Shown here piece after piece: positions 45,619 through 60,180 of a DNA stretch of 64,000 nt. The notes below the pieces were generated by a model. It searched no databases. It was given only the letters and a program-made list of their open reading frames with translations, and was not told the DNA's origin. The position numbers and the translations under genes were made by a program. Source of the DNA: Megachile rotundata (lineage: Eukaryota > Arthropoda > Insecta > Hymenoptera > Megachilidae); assembly GCF_050947335.1 (NCBI RefSeq), contig NW_027473328.1:1054001-1118000 (forward strand), written 5' to 3'. The number at the start of each line of letters is the position of its first letter. Within the stretch, counting starts at the first letter, position 1.

Positions 45619-45828
45619 ACAATCATAATCATATAATCACACTCATAAAATTGCAATCATACAATCGCAATCATACAATCACAATCATACCATCACAATC
45701 ATACAGACACAATCATAAAATCACAATCATAGAATCACAATCATACAAAAACAATCATGCAATCACAATCATGTAATCACAATCGTACAATCGCAATCGA
45801 ACAATCAGATCCATATGATAACAATCAT
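45619..45828. repeat. Marker block, type d, full
   Basis: Has a private ACAGACACAATCAT where other blocks have ACAGGCACAATCAT. Confidence 0.9.
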
Positions 45829-46486
45829 ACAATCACAATCATACAATCACAATCATACAATCACAAACATGCAATCACAATCATACAATCACAATCATAC
45901 AATCACAATCATACCATCCCAATCATACAATCACAATCATACAATCACAATCACACAATCGCAATCATACAATCACAATCATACAAAAACAATGATACAA
46001 TCACAATCATACAATCACAATCATACAATCACAATCATACAATCAGAATCATACAATCACAATCATACCATCCCAATCATACAATCACAATCATACAATC
46101 ACAATCATACAATCACAATCACACAATCGCAATCATACAATCACAATCATACAAAAACAATGATACAATCACAATCATGCAATCACAATCATACAATCAC
46201 AATCATACGATCACAATCATACGAAGACAATCATACAATTACTACTATACAATCACAATCATACAAAAACAATCATACAATCACAATCATAAAATCACAA
46301 TCATACAATCACAATCATACATTCACAATCATACAATCACAATCATACAATCGCAATCATACAATCACAATAATACAATCACAATCATACAATCTCAATC
46401 ATACAATCCCGATCATACAATCACAATCATACAATCACAATCATACAATCACAATCATACAAACACAATCATACAATCACAATCAT

Positions 46487-46499
46487 ACTATCCTATCAT
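46487..46499. repeat. 13-bp monomer: -1 register break
   Basis: Reads ACTATCCTATCAT where the equivalent monomer elsewhere is ACTATCGCAATCAT: GCAA is replaced by CTA. Phase moves from 7 to 6 modulo 14 and stays there to the window end. Only one copy exists, so a sequencing or assembly error cannot be excluded. Confidence 0.92.
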
Positions 46500-46821
46500 A
46501 CAATCACAATCGTACAATCACAATCATACAATCACAATCATTCAATCACAATCATGCAATCACAATCATACAATCACAATCATACAATCACAATCATACA
46601 ATCACAATCATGCAATCACAATCATACAATCACAATAATACAATCACAATCATACAATCTCAATCATACAATCGCAATCATACAATCACAATCGTACAAT
46701 CACACTCATACAATCACAATCATTCAATCACAATCATGCAATCACAATCATACAATCACAATCATACAATCACAATCATACAAAAACAATCATACAATCA
46801 CAATCATACAATCATAGTCAT

Positions 46822-47059
46822 ACAATCATAATCATATAATCACACTCATAAAATTGCAATCATACAATCGCAATCATACAATCACAATCATACCATCACA
46901 ATCATACAGGCACAATCATAAAATCACAATCATAGAATCACAATCATACAAAAACAATCATGCAATCACAATCATACAAAAACAATCATGCAATCACAAT
47001 CATGTAATCACAATCGTACAATCGCAATCGAACAGTCAGAACCATATGATCACAATCAT
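46822..47059. repeat. Marker block, type a, with 28-bp duplication
   Basis: Same doubled pair as at 36,689; middle member of the d-a-e series. Confidence 0.9.
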
Positions 47060-47969
47060 ACAATCACAATCATACAATCACAATCATACAATCACAAACA
47101 TGCAATCACAATCATACAATCACAATCATACAATCACAATCATACCATCCCAATCATACAATCACAATCATACAATCACAATCATACAATCACAATCACA
47201 CAATCGCAATCATACAATCACAATCATACAAAAACAATGATACAATCACAATCATACAATCACATTCATACAATCACAATCATACAATCAGAATCATACA
47301 ATCACAATCATACCATCCCAATCATACAATCACAATCATACAATCACAATCATACAATCACAATCACACAATCGCAATCATACAATCACAATCATACAAA
47401 AACAATGATACAAACACAATCATGCAATCACAATCATACAATCACAATCATACGATCACAATCATACGAAGCCAATCATACAATTACTACTATACAATCA
47501 CAATCATACAAAAACAATCATACAAACACAATCATACGATTACAATCATACAATTACTACTATACAATCACAATCATACAAAAACAATCATACAAACACA
47601 ATCACACATTCACAATCATACAATCACAGTCATACATTCACAATCATACAATCACAATCATACAATCACAATCATACAATCACAATCATACAATCACAAT
47701 CATACAATCACAATCATACAATCACAATCATACAATCACAATCATACAATCACAATCATACAATCACAATCGTACAATCACAATCATACAATCACAATCA
47801 TACAATCACAATCATACTATCGCAATCATACAATCACAATCGTACAATCACAATCATACAATCACAATCATTCAATCACAATCATGCAATCACAATCATA
47901 CAATCACAATCATACAATCACAATCATACAAAAACAATCATACAATCACAATCATACAATCACAGTCAT

Positions 47970-48179
47970 ACAATCATAATCATATAATCACACTCATAAA
48001 ATTGCAATCATACAATCGCAATCATACAATCACAATCATACCATCACAATCATACAGGCACAATCATAAAATCACAATCATAGAATCACAATCATACAAA
48101 AACAATCATGCAATCACAATCATGTAATCACAATCGTACAATCGCAATCGAACAATCAGAACCATATGATCACAATCAT
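47970..48179. repeat. Marker block, type e, full
   Basis: Third member of the d-a-e series. An ACAATCACAATTAT unit follows near 48,340. Confidence 0.9.
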
Positions 48180-50195
48180 ACAATCACAATCATACAATCA
48201 CAATCATACAATCACAAACATGCAATCACAATCATACAATCACAATCATACAATCACAATCATACCATCCCAATCATACAATCACAATCATACAATCACA
48301 ATCATACAATCACAATCACACAATCGCAATCATACAATCACAATTATACAAAAACAATGATACAATCACAATCATACAATCACATTCATATAATCACAAT
48401 CATACAATCAGAATCATACAATCACAATCATACCATCCCAATCATACAATCACAATCATACAATCACAATCACACAATCGCAATCATACAATCACAATCA
48501 TACAAAAACAATGATACAAACACAATCATGCAATCACAATCATACAATCACAATCATACGATCACAATCATACGAAGACAATCATACAATTACTACTATA
48601 CAATCACAATCATACAAAAACAATCATACAAACACAATCATACGATTACAATCATACAATTACTACTATACAATCACAATCATACAAAAACAATCATACA
48701 AACACAATCACACATTCACAATCATACAATCACAGTCATACATTCACAATCATACAATCACAATCATACAATCGCAATCATACAATCACAATAATACAAT
48801 CACAATCATGCAATCTCAATCACACAACCACAATCATACAATCACAATCACACAATCCCAATCACACTATCGCAATCATACAATCACAATCATACAATCA
48901 CAATCATACACTCACAATCATACTATCGCAATGATACAATCACAATCATACAACCACAATCATACGAAGACAATCATACAATTACTACTATACAATCACA
49001 ATCATACAAAAACAATCATACAATTACAATCATACGATGACAATCCTACAATTACTACTATACAATCACAATCACACAAAAACAATCATACAATCACAAT
49101 CATACAATCACAATCATACAATCACAATCATACAATCACAATCATACGATCACAATCATACAATCACAATCATACAATCACAATCATACAATCACAATCA
49201 TACAATCACAATCATACAATCACAATCATACAATCTCAATCATACAATCACAATCATACAATCACAATCATACAATCACAATCATACAATCACAATCATA
49301 CAATCACAATCATACAATCACAATCATACAATCACAATCATACTATCGCAATCGTACAATCACAATCGTACAATCACAATCATACAATCACAATCATTCA
49401 ATCACAATCATGCAATCACAATCGTACAATCACAATCATACAATCACAATCATACAACCACAATCATACATTCACAATCATACAACCACAATCATACAAT
49501 CACAATCATACAATCACAATAATACAATCACAATCATACAATCTCAATCATACAATCACAATCATACAATCACAATCATACAATCACAATCATACAATCA
49601 CAATCATACAATCACAATCGTACAATCACAATCGTACAATCACAATCATACAATCACAATCATACAATCACAATCATACAATCACAATCATACAATCACA
49701 ATCATACTATCGCAATCGTACAATCACAATCGTACAATCACAATCATACAATCACAATCATTCAATCACAATCATGCAATCACAATCGTACAATCACAAT
49801 CATACAATCACAATCATACAATCACAATCATACATTCACAATCATACAATCACAATCATACAATCACAATCATACAATCACAATAATACAATCACAATCA
49901 TACAATCTCAATCATACAATCACAATCATACAATCACAATCATACAATCACAATCATACAATCACAATCATACAATCACAATCGTACAATCACAATCGTA
50001 CAATCACAATCATACAATCACAATCATACAATCACAATCATACTATCGCAATCATACAATCACAATCGTACAATCACAATCATACAATCACAATCATTCA
50101 ATCACAATCATGCAATCACAATCATACAATCACAATCATACAATCACAATCATACAAAAACAATCATACAATCACAATCATACAATCACAGTCAT

Positions 50196-50405
50196 ACAAT
50201 CATAATCATATAATCACACTCATAAAATTGCAATCATACAATCGCAATCATACAATCACAATCATACCATCACAATCATACAGGCACAATCATAAAATCA
50301 CAATCATAGAATCACAATCATACAAAAACAATCATGCAATCACAATCATGTAATCAGAATCGTACAATCGCAATCGAACAATCAGATCCATATGATAACA
50401 ATCAT
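50196..50405. repeat. Marker block, type d, full
   Basis: Has a private GTAATCAGAATCGT in place of GTAATCACAATCGT. Last type-d block in the window. Confidence 0.9.
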
Positions 50406-51231
50406 ACAATCACAATCATACAATCACAATCATACAATCACAAACATGCAATCACAATCATACAATCACAATCATACAATCACAATCATACCATCCCAAT
50501 CATACAATCACAATCATACAATCACAATCATACAATCACAATCACACAATCGCAATCATACAATCACAATCATACAAAAACAATGATACAATCACAATCA
50601 TACAATCACAATCATACAATCACAATCATACAATCAGAATCATACAATCACAATCATACCATCCCAATCATACAATCACAATCATACAATCACAATCATA
50701 CAATCACAATCACACAATCGCAATCATACAATCACAATCATACAAAAACAATGATACAATCACAATCATGCAATCACAATCATACAATCGCAATCATACG
50801 ATCACAATCATACGAAGACAATCATACAATTACTACTATACAATCACAATCATACAAAAACAATCATACAATCACAATCATACAATCACAATCATACATT
50901 CACAATCATACAATCACAATTATACAATCGCAATCATACAATCACAATAATACAATCACAATCATACAATCTCAATCATACAATCACAATCATACTATCG
51001 CAATCATACAATCACAATCATACAATCACAATCATACAATCACAATCATACAATCACAATCATACAATCTCAATCATACAATCGCAATCATACAATCACA
51101 ATCGTACAATCACAATCATACAATCACAATCATTCAATCACAATCATGCAATCACAATCATACAATCACAATCATACAATCACAATCATACAAAAACAAT
51201 CATACAATCACAATCATACAATCATAGTCAT

Positions 51232-51469
51232 ACAATCATAATCATATAATCACACTCATAAAATTGCAATCATACAATCGCAATCATACAATCACAATCA
51301 TACCATCACAATCATACAGGCACAATCATAAAATCACAATCATAGAATCACAATCATACAAAAACAATCATGCAATCACAATCATACAAAAACAATCATG
51401 CAATCACAATCATGTAATCACAATCGTACAATCGCAATCGAACAGTCAGAACCATATGATCACAATCAT
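51232..51469. repeat. Marker block, type a, with 28-bp duplication
   Basis: Third copy with the doubled pair besides 36,689 and 46,822, and the last type-a block. Confidence 0.9.
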
Positions 51470-52393
51470 ACAATCACAATCATACAATCACAATCATACA
51501 ATCACAAACATGCAATCACAATCATACAATCACAATCATACAATCACAATCATACCATCCCAATCATACAATCACAATCATACAATCACAATCATACAAT
51601 CACAATCACACAATCGCAATCATACAATCACAATCATACAAAAACAATGATACAATCACAATCATACAATCACATTCATACAATCACAATCATACAATCA
51701 GAATCATACAATCACAATCATACCATCCCAATCATACAATCACAATCATACAATCACAATCATACAATCACAATCACACAATCGCAATCATACAACCACA
51801 ATCATACAAAAACAATGATACAAACACAATCATGCAATCACAATCATACAATCACAATCATACGATCACAATCATACGAAGACAATCATACAATTACTAC
51901 TATACAATCACAATCACACAAAAACAATCATACAAACACAATCATACGATTACAATCATACAATTACTACTATACAATCACAATCATACAAAAACAATCA
52001 TACAAACACAATCACACATTCACAATCATACAATCACAGTCATACATTCACAATCATACAATCACAATCATACAATCACAATCATACAATCACAATCATA
52101 CAATCACAATCATACAATCACAATCATACAATCACAATCATACAATCACAATCATACAATCACAATCATACAATCACAATCATACAATCACAATCGTACA
52201 ATCACAATCATACAATCACAATTATACAATCACAATCATACTATCGCAATCATACAATCACAATCGTACAATCACAATCATACAATCACAATCATTCAAT
52301 CACAATCATGCAATCACAATCATACAATCACAATCATACAATCACAATCATACAAAAACAATCATACAATCACAATCATACAATCACAGTCAT

Positions 52394-52603
52394 ACAATCA
52401 TAATCATATAATCACACTCATAAAATTGCAATCATACAATCGCAAACATACAATCACAATCATACCATCACAATCATACAGGCACAATCATAAAATCACA
52501 ATCATAGAATCACAATCATACAAAAACAATCATGCAATCACAATCATGTAATCACAATCGTACAATCGCAATCGAACAATCAGAACCATATGATCACAAT
52601 CAT
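52394..52603. repeat. Marker block, type e, full
   Basis: Carries ACAATCGCAAACAT, shared only with 57,252. Confidence 0.9.
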
Positions 52604-54465
52604 ACAATCACAATCATACAATCACAATCATACAATCACAAACATGCAATCACAATCATACAATCACAATCATACAATCACAATCATACCATCCCAATCA
52701 TACAATCACAATCATACAATCACAATCATACAATCACAATCACACAATCGCAATCATACAATCACAATCATACAAAAACAATGATACAATCACAATCATA
52801 CAATCACATTCATATAATCACAATCATACAATCAGAATCATACAATCACAATCATACCATCCCAATCATACAATCACAATCATACAATCACAATCATACA
52901 ATCACAATCACACAATCGCAATCATACAATCACAATCATACAAAAACAATGATACAAACACAATCATGCAATCACAATCATACAATCACAATCATACGAT
53001 CACAATCATACGAAGACAATCATACAATTACTACTATACAATCACAATCATACAAAAACAATCATACAAACACAATCATACGATTACAATCATACAATTA
53101 CTACTATACAATCACAATCATACAAAAACAATCATACAAACACAATCACACATTCACAATCATACAATCACAGTCATACATTCACAATCATACAATCACA
53201 ATCATACAATCGCAATCATACAATTACAATAATACAATCACAATCATGCAATCTCAATCACACAACCACAATCATACAATCACAATCACACAATCCCAAT
53301 CACACTATCGCAATCATACAATCACAATCATACAATCACAATCATACACTCACAATCATACTATCGCAATGATACAATCACAATCATACAACCACAATCA
53401 TACGAAGACAATCATACAATTACTACTATACAATCACAATCATACAAAAACAATCATACAATTACAATCATACGATGACAATCCTACAATTACTACTATA
53501 CAATCACAATCACACAAAAACAATCATACAATCACAATCATACAATCACAATCATACAATCACAATCATACAATCACAATCATATGATCACAATCATACA
53601 ATCACAATCATACAATCACAATCATACAATCACAATCATACAATCACAATCATACAATCACAATCATAGAATCACAATCATACAATCTCAATCATACAAT
53701 CACAATCATACAATCACAATCATACAATCACAATCATACAATCACAATCATACAATCACAATCATACAATCACAATCATACTATCGCAATCGTACAATCA
53801 CAATCGTACAATCACAATCATACAATCACAATCATTCAATCACAATCATGCAATCACAATCGTACAATCACAATCATACAATCACAATCATACAATCACA
53901 ATCATGCAATCACAATCATACAATCACAATCATACAATCACAATCATACAATCACAATCATACAATCACAATCATACAATCACAATCATACAATCACAAT
54001 CATACACAAACAATGATACAATCGCAATCATACAATTCAAATCATACAATCACAATCATACAATCACAATCATACAATCACAATCATACAATCACAATCA
54101 TACAATCACAATCATACAATCACAATCATACATTCACAATCATACAATCACAATCATACAATCACAATCATACAATCACAATAGTACAATCACAATCATA
54201 CAATCGCAATCGTACAATCACAATCATACAATCACAATCATACAATCACAATCATACAATCACAATCGTACAATCACAATCATACAATCACAATCATACA
54301 ATCACAATCATACTATCGCAATCATACAATCACAATCGTACAATCACAATCATACAATCACAATCATTCAATCACAATCATGCAATCACAATCATACAAT
54401 CACAATCATACAATCACAATCATACAAAAACAATCATACAATCACAATCATACAATCACAGTCAT

Positions 54466-54675
54466 ACAATCATAATCATATAATCACACTCATAAAATTG
54501 CAATCATACAATCGCAATCATACAATCCCAATCATACCATCACAATCATACAGGCACAATCATAAAATCACAATCATAGAATCACAATCATACAAAAACA
54601 ATCATGCAATCACAATCATGTAATCACAATCGTACAATCGCAATCGAACAATCAGAACCATATGATCACAATCAT
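54466..54675. repeat. Marker block, type e, full
   Basis: Carries ACAATCCCAATCAT before ACCATCACAATCAT, shared only with 59,310. Confidence 0.9.
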
Positions 54676-55655
54676 ACAATCACAATCATACAATCACAAA
54701 CATGCAATCACAATCATACAATCACAATCATACAATCACAATCATACCATCCCAATCATACAATCACAATCATACAATCACAATCATACAATCACAATCA
54801 TACAATCACAATCACACAATCGCAATCATACAATCACAATCATACAAAAACAATGATACAATCACAATCATACAATCACATTCATACAATCACAATCATA
54901 CAATCAGAATCATACAATCACAATCATACCATCCCAATCAGACAATCACAATCATACAATCACAATCATACAATCACAATCACACAATCGCAATCATACA
55001 ATCACAATCATACAAAAACAATGATACAAACACAATCATGCAATCACAATCATACAATCACAATCATACGATCACAATCATACGAAGACAATCATACAAT
55101 TACTACTATACAATCACAATCATACAAAAACAATCATACAAACACAATCATACGATGACAATCATACAATTACTACTATACAATCACAATCATACAAAAA
55201 CAATCATACAAACACAAACACACATTCACAATCATACAATCACAGTCATACATTCACAATCATACAATCACAATCATACAATCACAATCATACAATCACA
55301 ATAATACAATCACAATCATGCAATCTCAATCATACAATCACAATCATACAATCACAATCATACATTCACAATCATACAATCACAATCATACAATCACAAT
55401 CATACAATCACAATCATACAATCACAATCATACTATCACAATCATACAATCACAATCATACAATCACAATCATACACAAACAATGATACAATCGCAATCA
55501 TACAATTCAAATCATACAATTCAAATCATACAATCACAATAATACAATCACAATCATACAATCACAATCATACAATCACAATCATTCAATCACAATCATG
55601 CAATCACAATCATACAATCACAATCATACAATCACAATCATACAATCACAATCAT

Positions 55656-55669
55656 CCAAAAAAAAACAT
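55656..55669. repeat. A-rich degenerate monomer
   Basis: Reads CCAAAAAAAAACAT where the expected unit is ACAAAAACAATCAT. Three substitutions create a run of nine A, the longest homopolymer I saw, without changing the 14-bp length. Single copy. Confidence 0.9.
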
Positions 55670-55697
55670 ACAATCACAATCATACAATCACAGTCAT

Positions 55698-55907
55698 ACA
55701 ATCATAATCATATAATCACACTCATAAAATTGCAATCATACAATCGCAATCATACAATCACAATCATACCATCACAATCATACAGGCACAATCATAAAAT
55801 CACAATCATAGAATCACAATCATACAAAAACAATCATGCAATCACAATCATGTAATCACAATCGTACAATCGCAATCGAACAATCAGAACCATATGATCA
55901 CAATCAT
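55698..55907. repeat. Marker block, type e, full
   Basis: Standard type-e copy. It continues into TCAATC and ACTATCGCAATCAT units instead of the usual ACAATCACAAACAT. Confidence 0.9.
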
Positions 55908-57251
55908 ACAATCACAATCATACAATCACAATCATTCAATCACAATCATACTATCGCAATCATACAATCACAATCGTACAATCACAATCATACAATCACA
56001 ATCATACAATCACAATCATACAATCACAATCATACAAAAACAATGATACAATCACAATCATACAATCACATTCATACAATCACAATCATACAATCAGAAT
56101 CATACAATCACAATCATACCATCCCAATCATACAATCACAATCATACAATCACAATCATACAATCACAATCACACAATCGCAATCATACAATCACAATCA
56201 TACAAAAACAATGATACAAACACAATCATGCAATCACAATCATACAATCACAATCATACATTCACAATCATACAATCACAATCATACAATCACAATCATA
56301 CAATCACAATCACACAATCGCAATCATACAATCACAATCATACAAAAACAATGATACAATCACAATCATACAATCACATTCATACAATCACAATCATACA
56401 ATCAGAATCATACAATCACAATCATACCATCCCAATCATACAATCACAATCATACAATCACAATCATACAATCACAATCACACAATCGCAATCATACAAT
56501 CACAATCATACAAAAACAATGATACAATCACAATCATACAATCACATTCATACAATCACAATCATACAATCAGAATCATACAATCACAATCATACCATCC
56601 CAATCATACAATCACAATCATACAATCACAATCATACAATCACAATCACACAATCGCAATCATACAACCACAATCATACAAAAACAATGATACAAACACA
56701 ATCATGCAATCACAATCATACAATCACAATCATACGATCACAATCATACGAAGACAATCATACAATTACTACTATACAATCACAATCATACAAAAACAAT
56801 CATACAAACACAATCATACGATTACAATCATACAATTACTACTATACAATCACAATCATACAAAAACAATCATACAAACACAATCACACATTCACAATCA
56901 TACAATCACAGTCATACATTCACAATCATACAATCACAATCATACAATCACAATCATACAATCACAATCATACAATCACAATCATACAATCACAATCATA
57001 CAATCACAATCATACAATCACAATCATACAATCACAATCATACAATCACAATCGTACAATCACAATCATACAATCACAATCATACAATCACAATCATACT
57101 ATCGCAATCATACAATCACAATCGTACAATCACAATCATACAATCACAATCATTCAATCACAATCATGCAATCACAATCATACAATCACAATCATACAAT
57201 CACAATCATACAAAAACAATCATACAATCACAATCATACAATCACAGTCAT

Positions 57252-57461
57252 ACAATCATAATCATATAATCACACTCATAAAATTGCAATCATACAATCG
57301 CAAACATACAATCACAATCATACCATCACAATCATACAGGCACAATCATAAAATCACAATCATAGAATCACAATCATACAAAAACAATCATGCAATCACA
57401 ATCATGTAATCACAATCGTACAATCGCAATCGAACAATCAGAACCATATGATCACAATCAT
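57252..57461. repeat. Marker block, type e, full
   Basis: Copy of 52,394-52,603 at +4,858 bp, with ACAATCGCAAACAT. Confidence 0.9.
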
Positions 57462-59309
57462 ACAATCACAATCATACAATCACAATCATACAATCACAAA
57501 CATGCAATCACAATCATACAATCACAATCATACAATCACAATCATACCATCCCAATCATACAATCACAATCATACAATCACAATCATACAATCACAATCA
57601 CACAATCGCAATCATACAATCACAATCATACAAAAACAATGATACAATCACAATCATACAATCACATTCATATAATCACAATCATACAATCAGAATCATA
57701 CAATCACAATCATACCATCCCAATCATACAATCACAATCATACAATCACAATCATACAATCACAATCACACAATCGCAATCATACAATCACAATCATACA
57801 AAAACAATGATACAAACACAATCATGCAATCACAATCATACAATCACAATCATACGATCACAATCATACGAAGACAATCATACAATTACTACTATACAAT
57901 CACAATCATACAAAAACAATCATACAAACACAATCATACGATTACAATCATACAATTACTACTATACAATCACAATCATACAAAAACAATCATACAAACA
58001 CAATCACACATTCACAATCATACAATCACAGTCATACATTCACAATCATACAATCACAATCATACAATCGCAATCATACAATCACAATAATACAATCACA
58101 ATCATGCAATCTCAATCACACAACCACAATCATACAATCACAATCACACAATCCCAATCACACTATCGCAATCATACAATCACAATCATACAATCACAAT
58201 CATACACTCACAATCATACTATCGCAATGATACAATCACAATCATACAACCACAATCATACGAAGACAATCATACAATTACTACTATACAATCACAATCA
58301 TACAAAAACAATCATACAATTACAATCATACGATGACAATCCTACAATTACTACTATACAATCACAATCACACAAAAACAATCATACAATCACAATCATA
58401 CAATCACAATCATACAATCACAATCATATGATCACAATCATACAATCACAATCATACAATCACAATCATACAATCACAATCATACAATCACAATCATACA
58501 ATCACAATCATAGAATCACAATCATACAATCTCAATCATACAATCACAATCATACAATCACAATCATACAATCACAATCATACAATCACAATCATACAAT
58601 CACAATCATACAATCACAATCATACAATCACAATCATACTATCGCAATCGTACAATCACAATCGTACAATCACAATCATACAATCACAATCATTCAATCA
58701 CAATCATGCAATCACAATCGTACAATCACAATCATACAATCACAATCATACAATCACAATCATGCAATCACAATCATACAATCACAATCATACAATCACA
58801 ATCATACAATCACAATCATACAATCACAATCATACAATCACAATCATACAATCACAATCATACACAAACAATGATACAATCGCAATCATACAATTCAAAT
58901 CATACAATCACAATCATACAATCACAATCATACAATCACAATCATACAATCACAATCATACAATCACAATCATACATTCACAATCATACAATCACAATCA
59001 TACAATCACAATCATACAATCACAATAGTACAATCACAATCATACAATCGCAATCGTACAATCACAATCATACAATCACAATCATACAATCACAATCATA
59101 CAATCACAATCGTACAATCACAATCATACAATCACAATCATACAATCACAATCATACTATCGCAATCATACAATCACAATCGTACAATCACAATCATACA
59201 ATCACAATCATTCAATCACAATCATGCAATCACAATCATACAATCACAATCATACAATCACAATCATACAAAAACAATCATACAATCACAATCATACAAT
59301 CACAGTCAT

Positions 59310-59519
59310 ACAATCATAATCATATAATCACACTCATAAAATTGCAATCATACAATCGCAATCATACAATCCCAATCATACCATCACAATCATACAGGCA
59401 CAATCATAAAATCACAATCATAGAATCACAATCATACAAAAACAATCATGCAATCACAATCATGTAATCACAATCGTACAATCGCAATCGAACAATCAGA
59501 ACCATATGATCACAATCAT
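59310..59519. repeat. Marker block, type e, full
   Basis: Copy of 54,466-54,675 at +4,844 bp, with ACAATCCCAATCAT. Confidence 0.9.
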
Positions 59520-60180
59520 ACAATCACAATCATACAATCACAAACATGCAATCACAATCATACAATCACAATCATACAATCACAATCATACCATCCCAAT
59601 CATACAATCACAATCATACAATCACAATCATACAATCACAATCACACAATCGCAATCATACAATCACAATCATACAAAAACAATGATACAATCACAATCA
59701 TACAATCACATTCATACAATCACAATCATACAATCAGAATCATACAATCACAATCATACCATCCCAATCAGACAATCACAATCATACAATCACAATCATA
59801 CAATCACAATCACACAATCGCAATCATACAATCACAATCATACAAAAACAATGATACAAACACAATCATGCAATCACAATCATACAATCACAATCATACG
59901 ATCACAATCATACGAAGACAATCATACAATTACTACTATACAATCACAATCATACAAAAACAATCATACAAACACAATCATACGATGACAATCATACAAT
60001 TACTACTATACAATCACAATCATACAAAAACAATCATACAAACACAAACACACATTCACAATCATACAATCACAGTCATACATTCACAATCATACAATCA
60101 CAATCATACAATCACAATCATACAATCACAATAATACAATCACAATCATGCAATCTCAATCATACAATCACAATCATACA

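Larger units (their letters stand above)
45619..50195. repeat. d-a-e super-HOR, copy 1
   Basis: Marker blocks of types d, a (28-bp duplicated form) and e follow in order, then L and Y modules and a canonical-rich tail. The same order starts again at 50,196. Corresponding block offsets are 4,577 (d), 4,410 (a) and 4,424 bp (e). A partial earlier instance begins at 39,531. Confidence 0.82.
50196..54465. repeat. d-a-e super-HOR, copy 2
   Basis: Repeats the order of copy 1 through the Y module near 53,250. The tail diverges after about 53.86 kb and is followed by a type-e rather than a type-d block. Confidence 0.8.
51550..55350. repeat. ~3.8-kb segmental block, copy 1
   Basis: Matches 56,420-60,180 at offsets of 4,872, 4,858, 4,844 then 4,830 bp, each step being one monomer. 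Private variants shared only by the two blocks include ACAACCACAATCAT near 51,793, ACAATCGCAAACAT near 52,436, ACAATCCCAATCAT inside the marker block near 54,522, and an ACCATCCCAATCAG unit near 54,927. Confidence 0.92.
55351..56419. repeat. Linker between the 3.8-kb blocks
   Basis: Holds an X module near 55,473, a degenerate A-rich monomer at 55,656, a type-e marker block and an ACCATCCCAATCAT/ACAAAAACAATGAT body also found on both sides. Confidence 0.75.
56420..60180. repeat. ~3.8-kb segmental block, copy 2
   Basis: Second copy of 51,550-55,350. It is one monomer shorter in each of several canonical runs. The right edge is where this copy enters ACAATCCCAATTAC near 60,190 while copy 1 continues with ACATTCACAATCAT. 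Confidence 0.92.
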
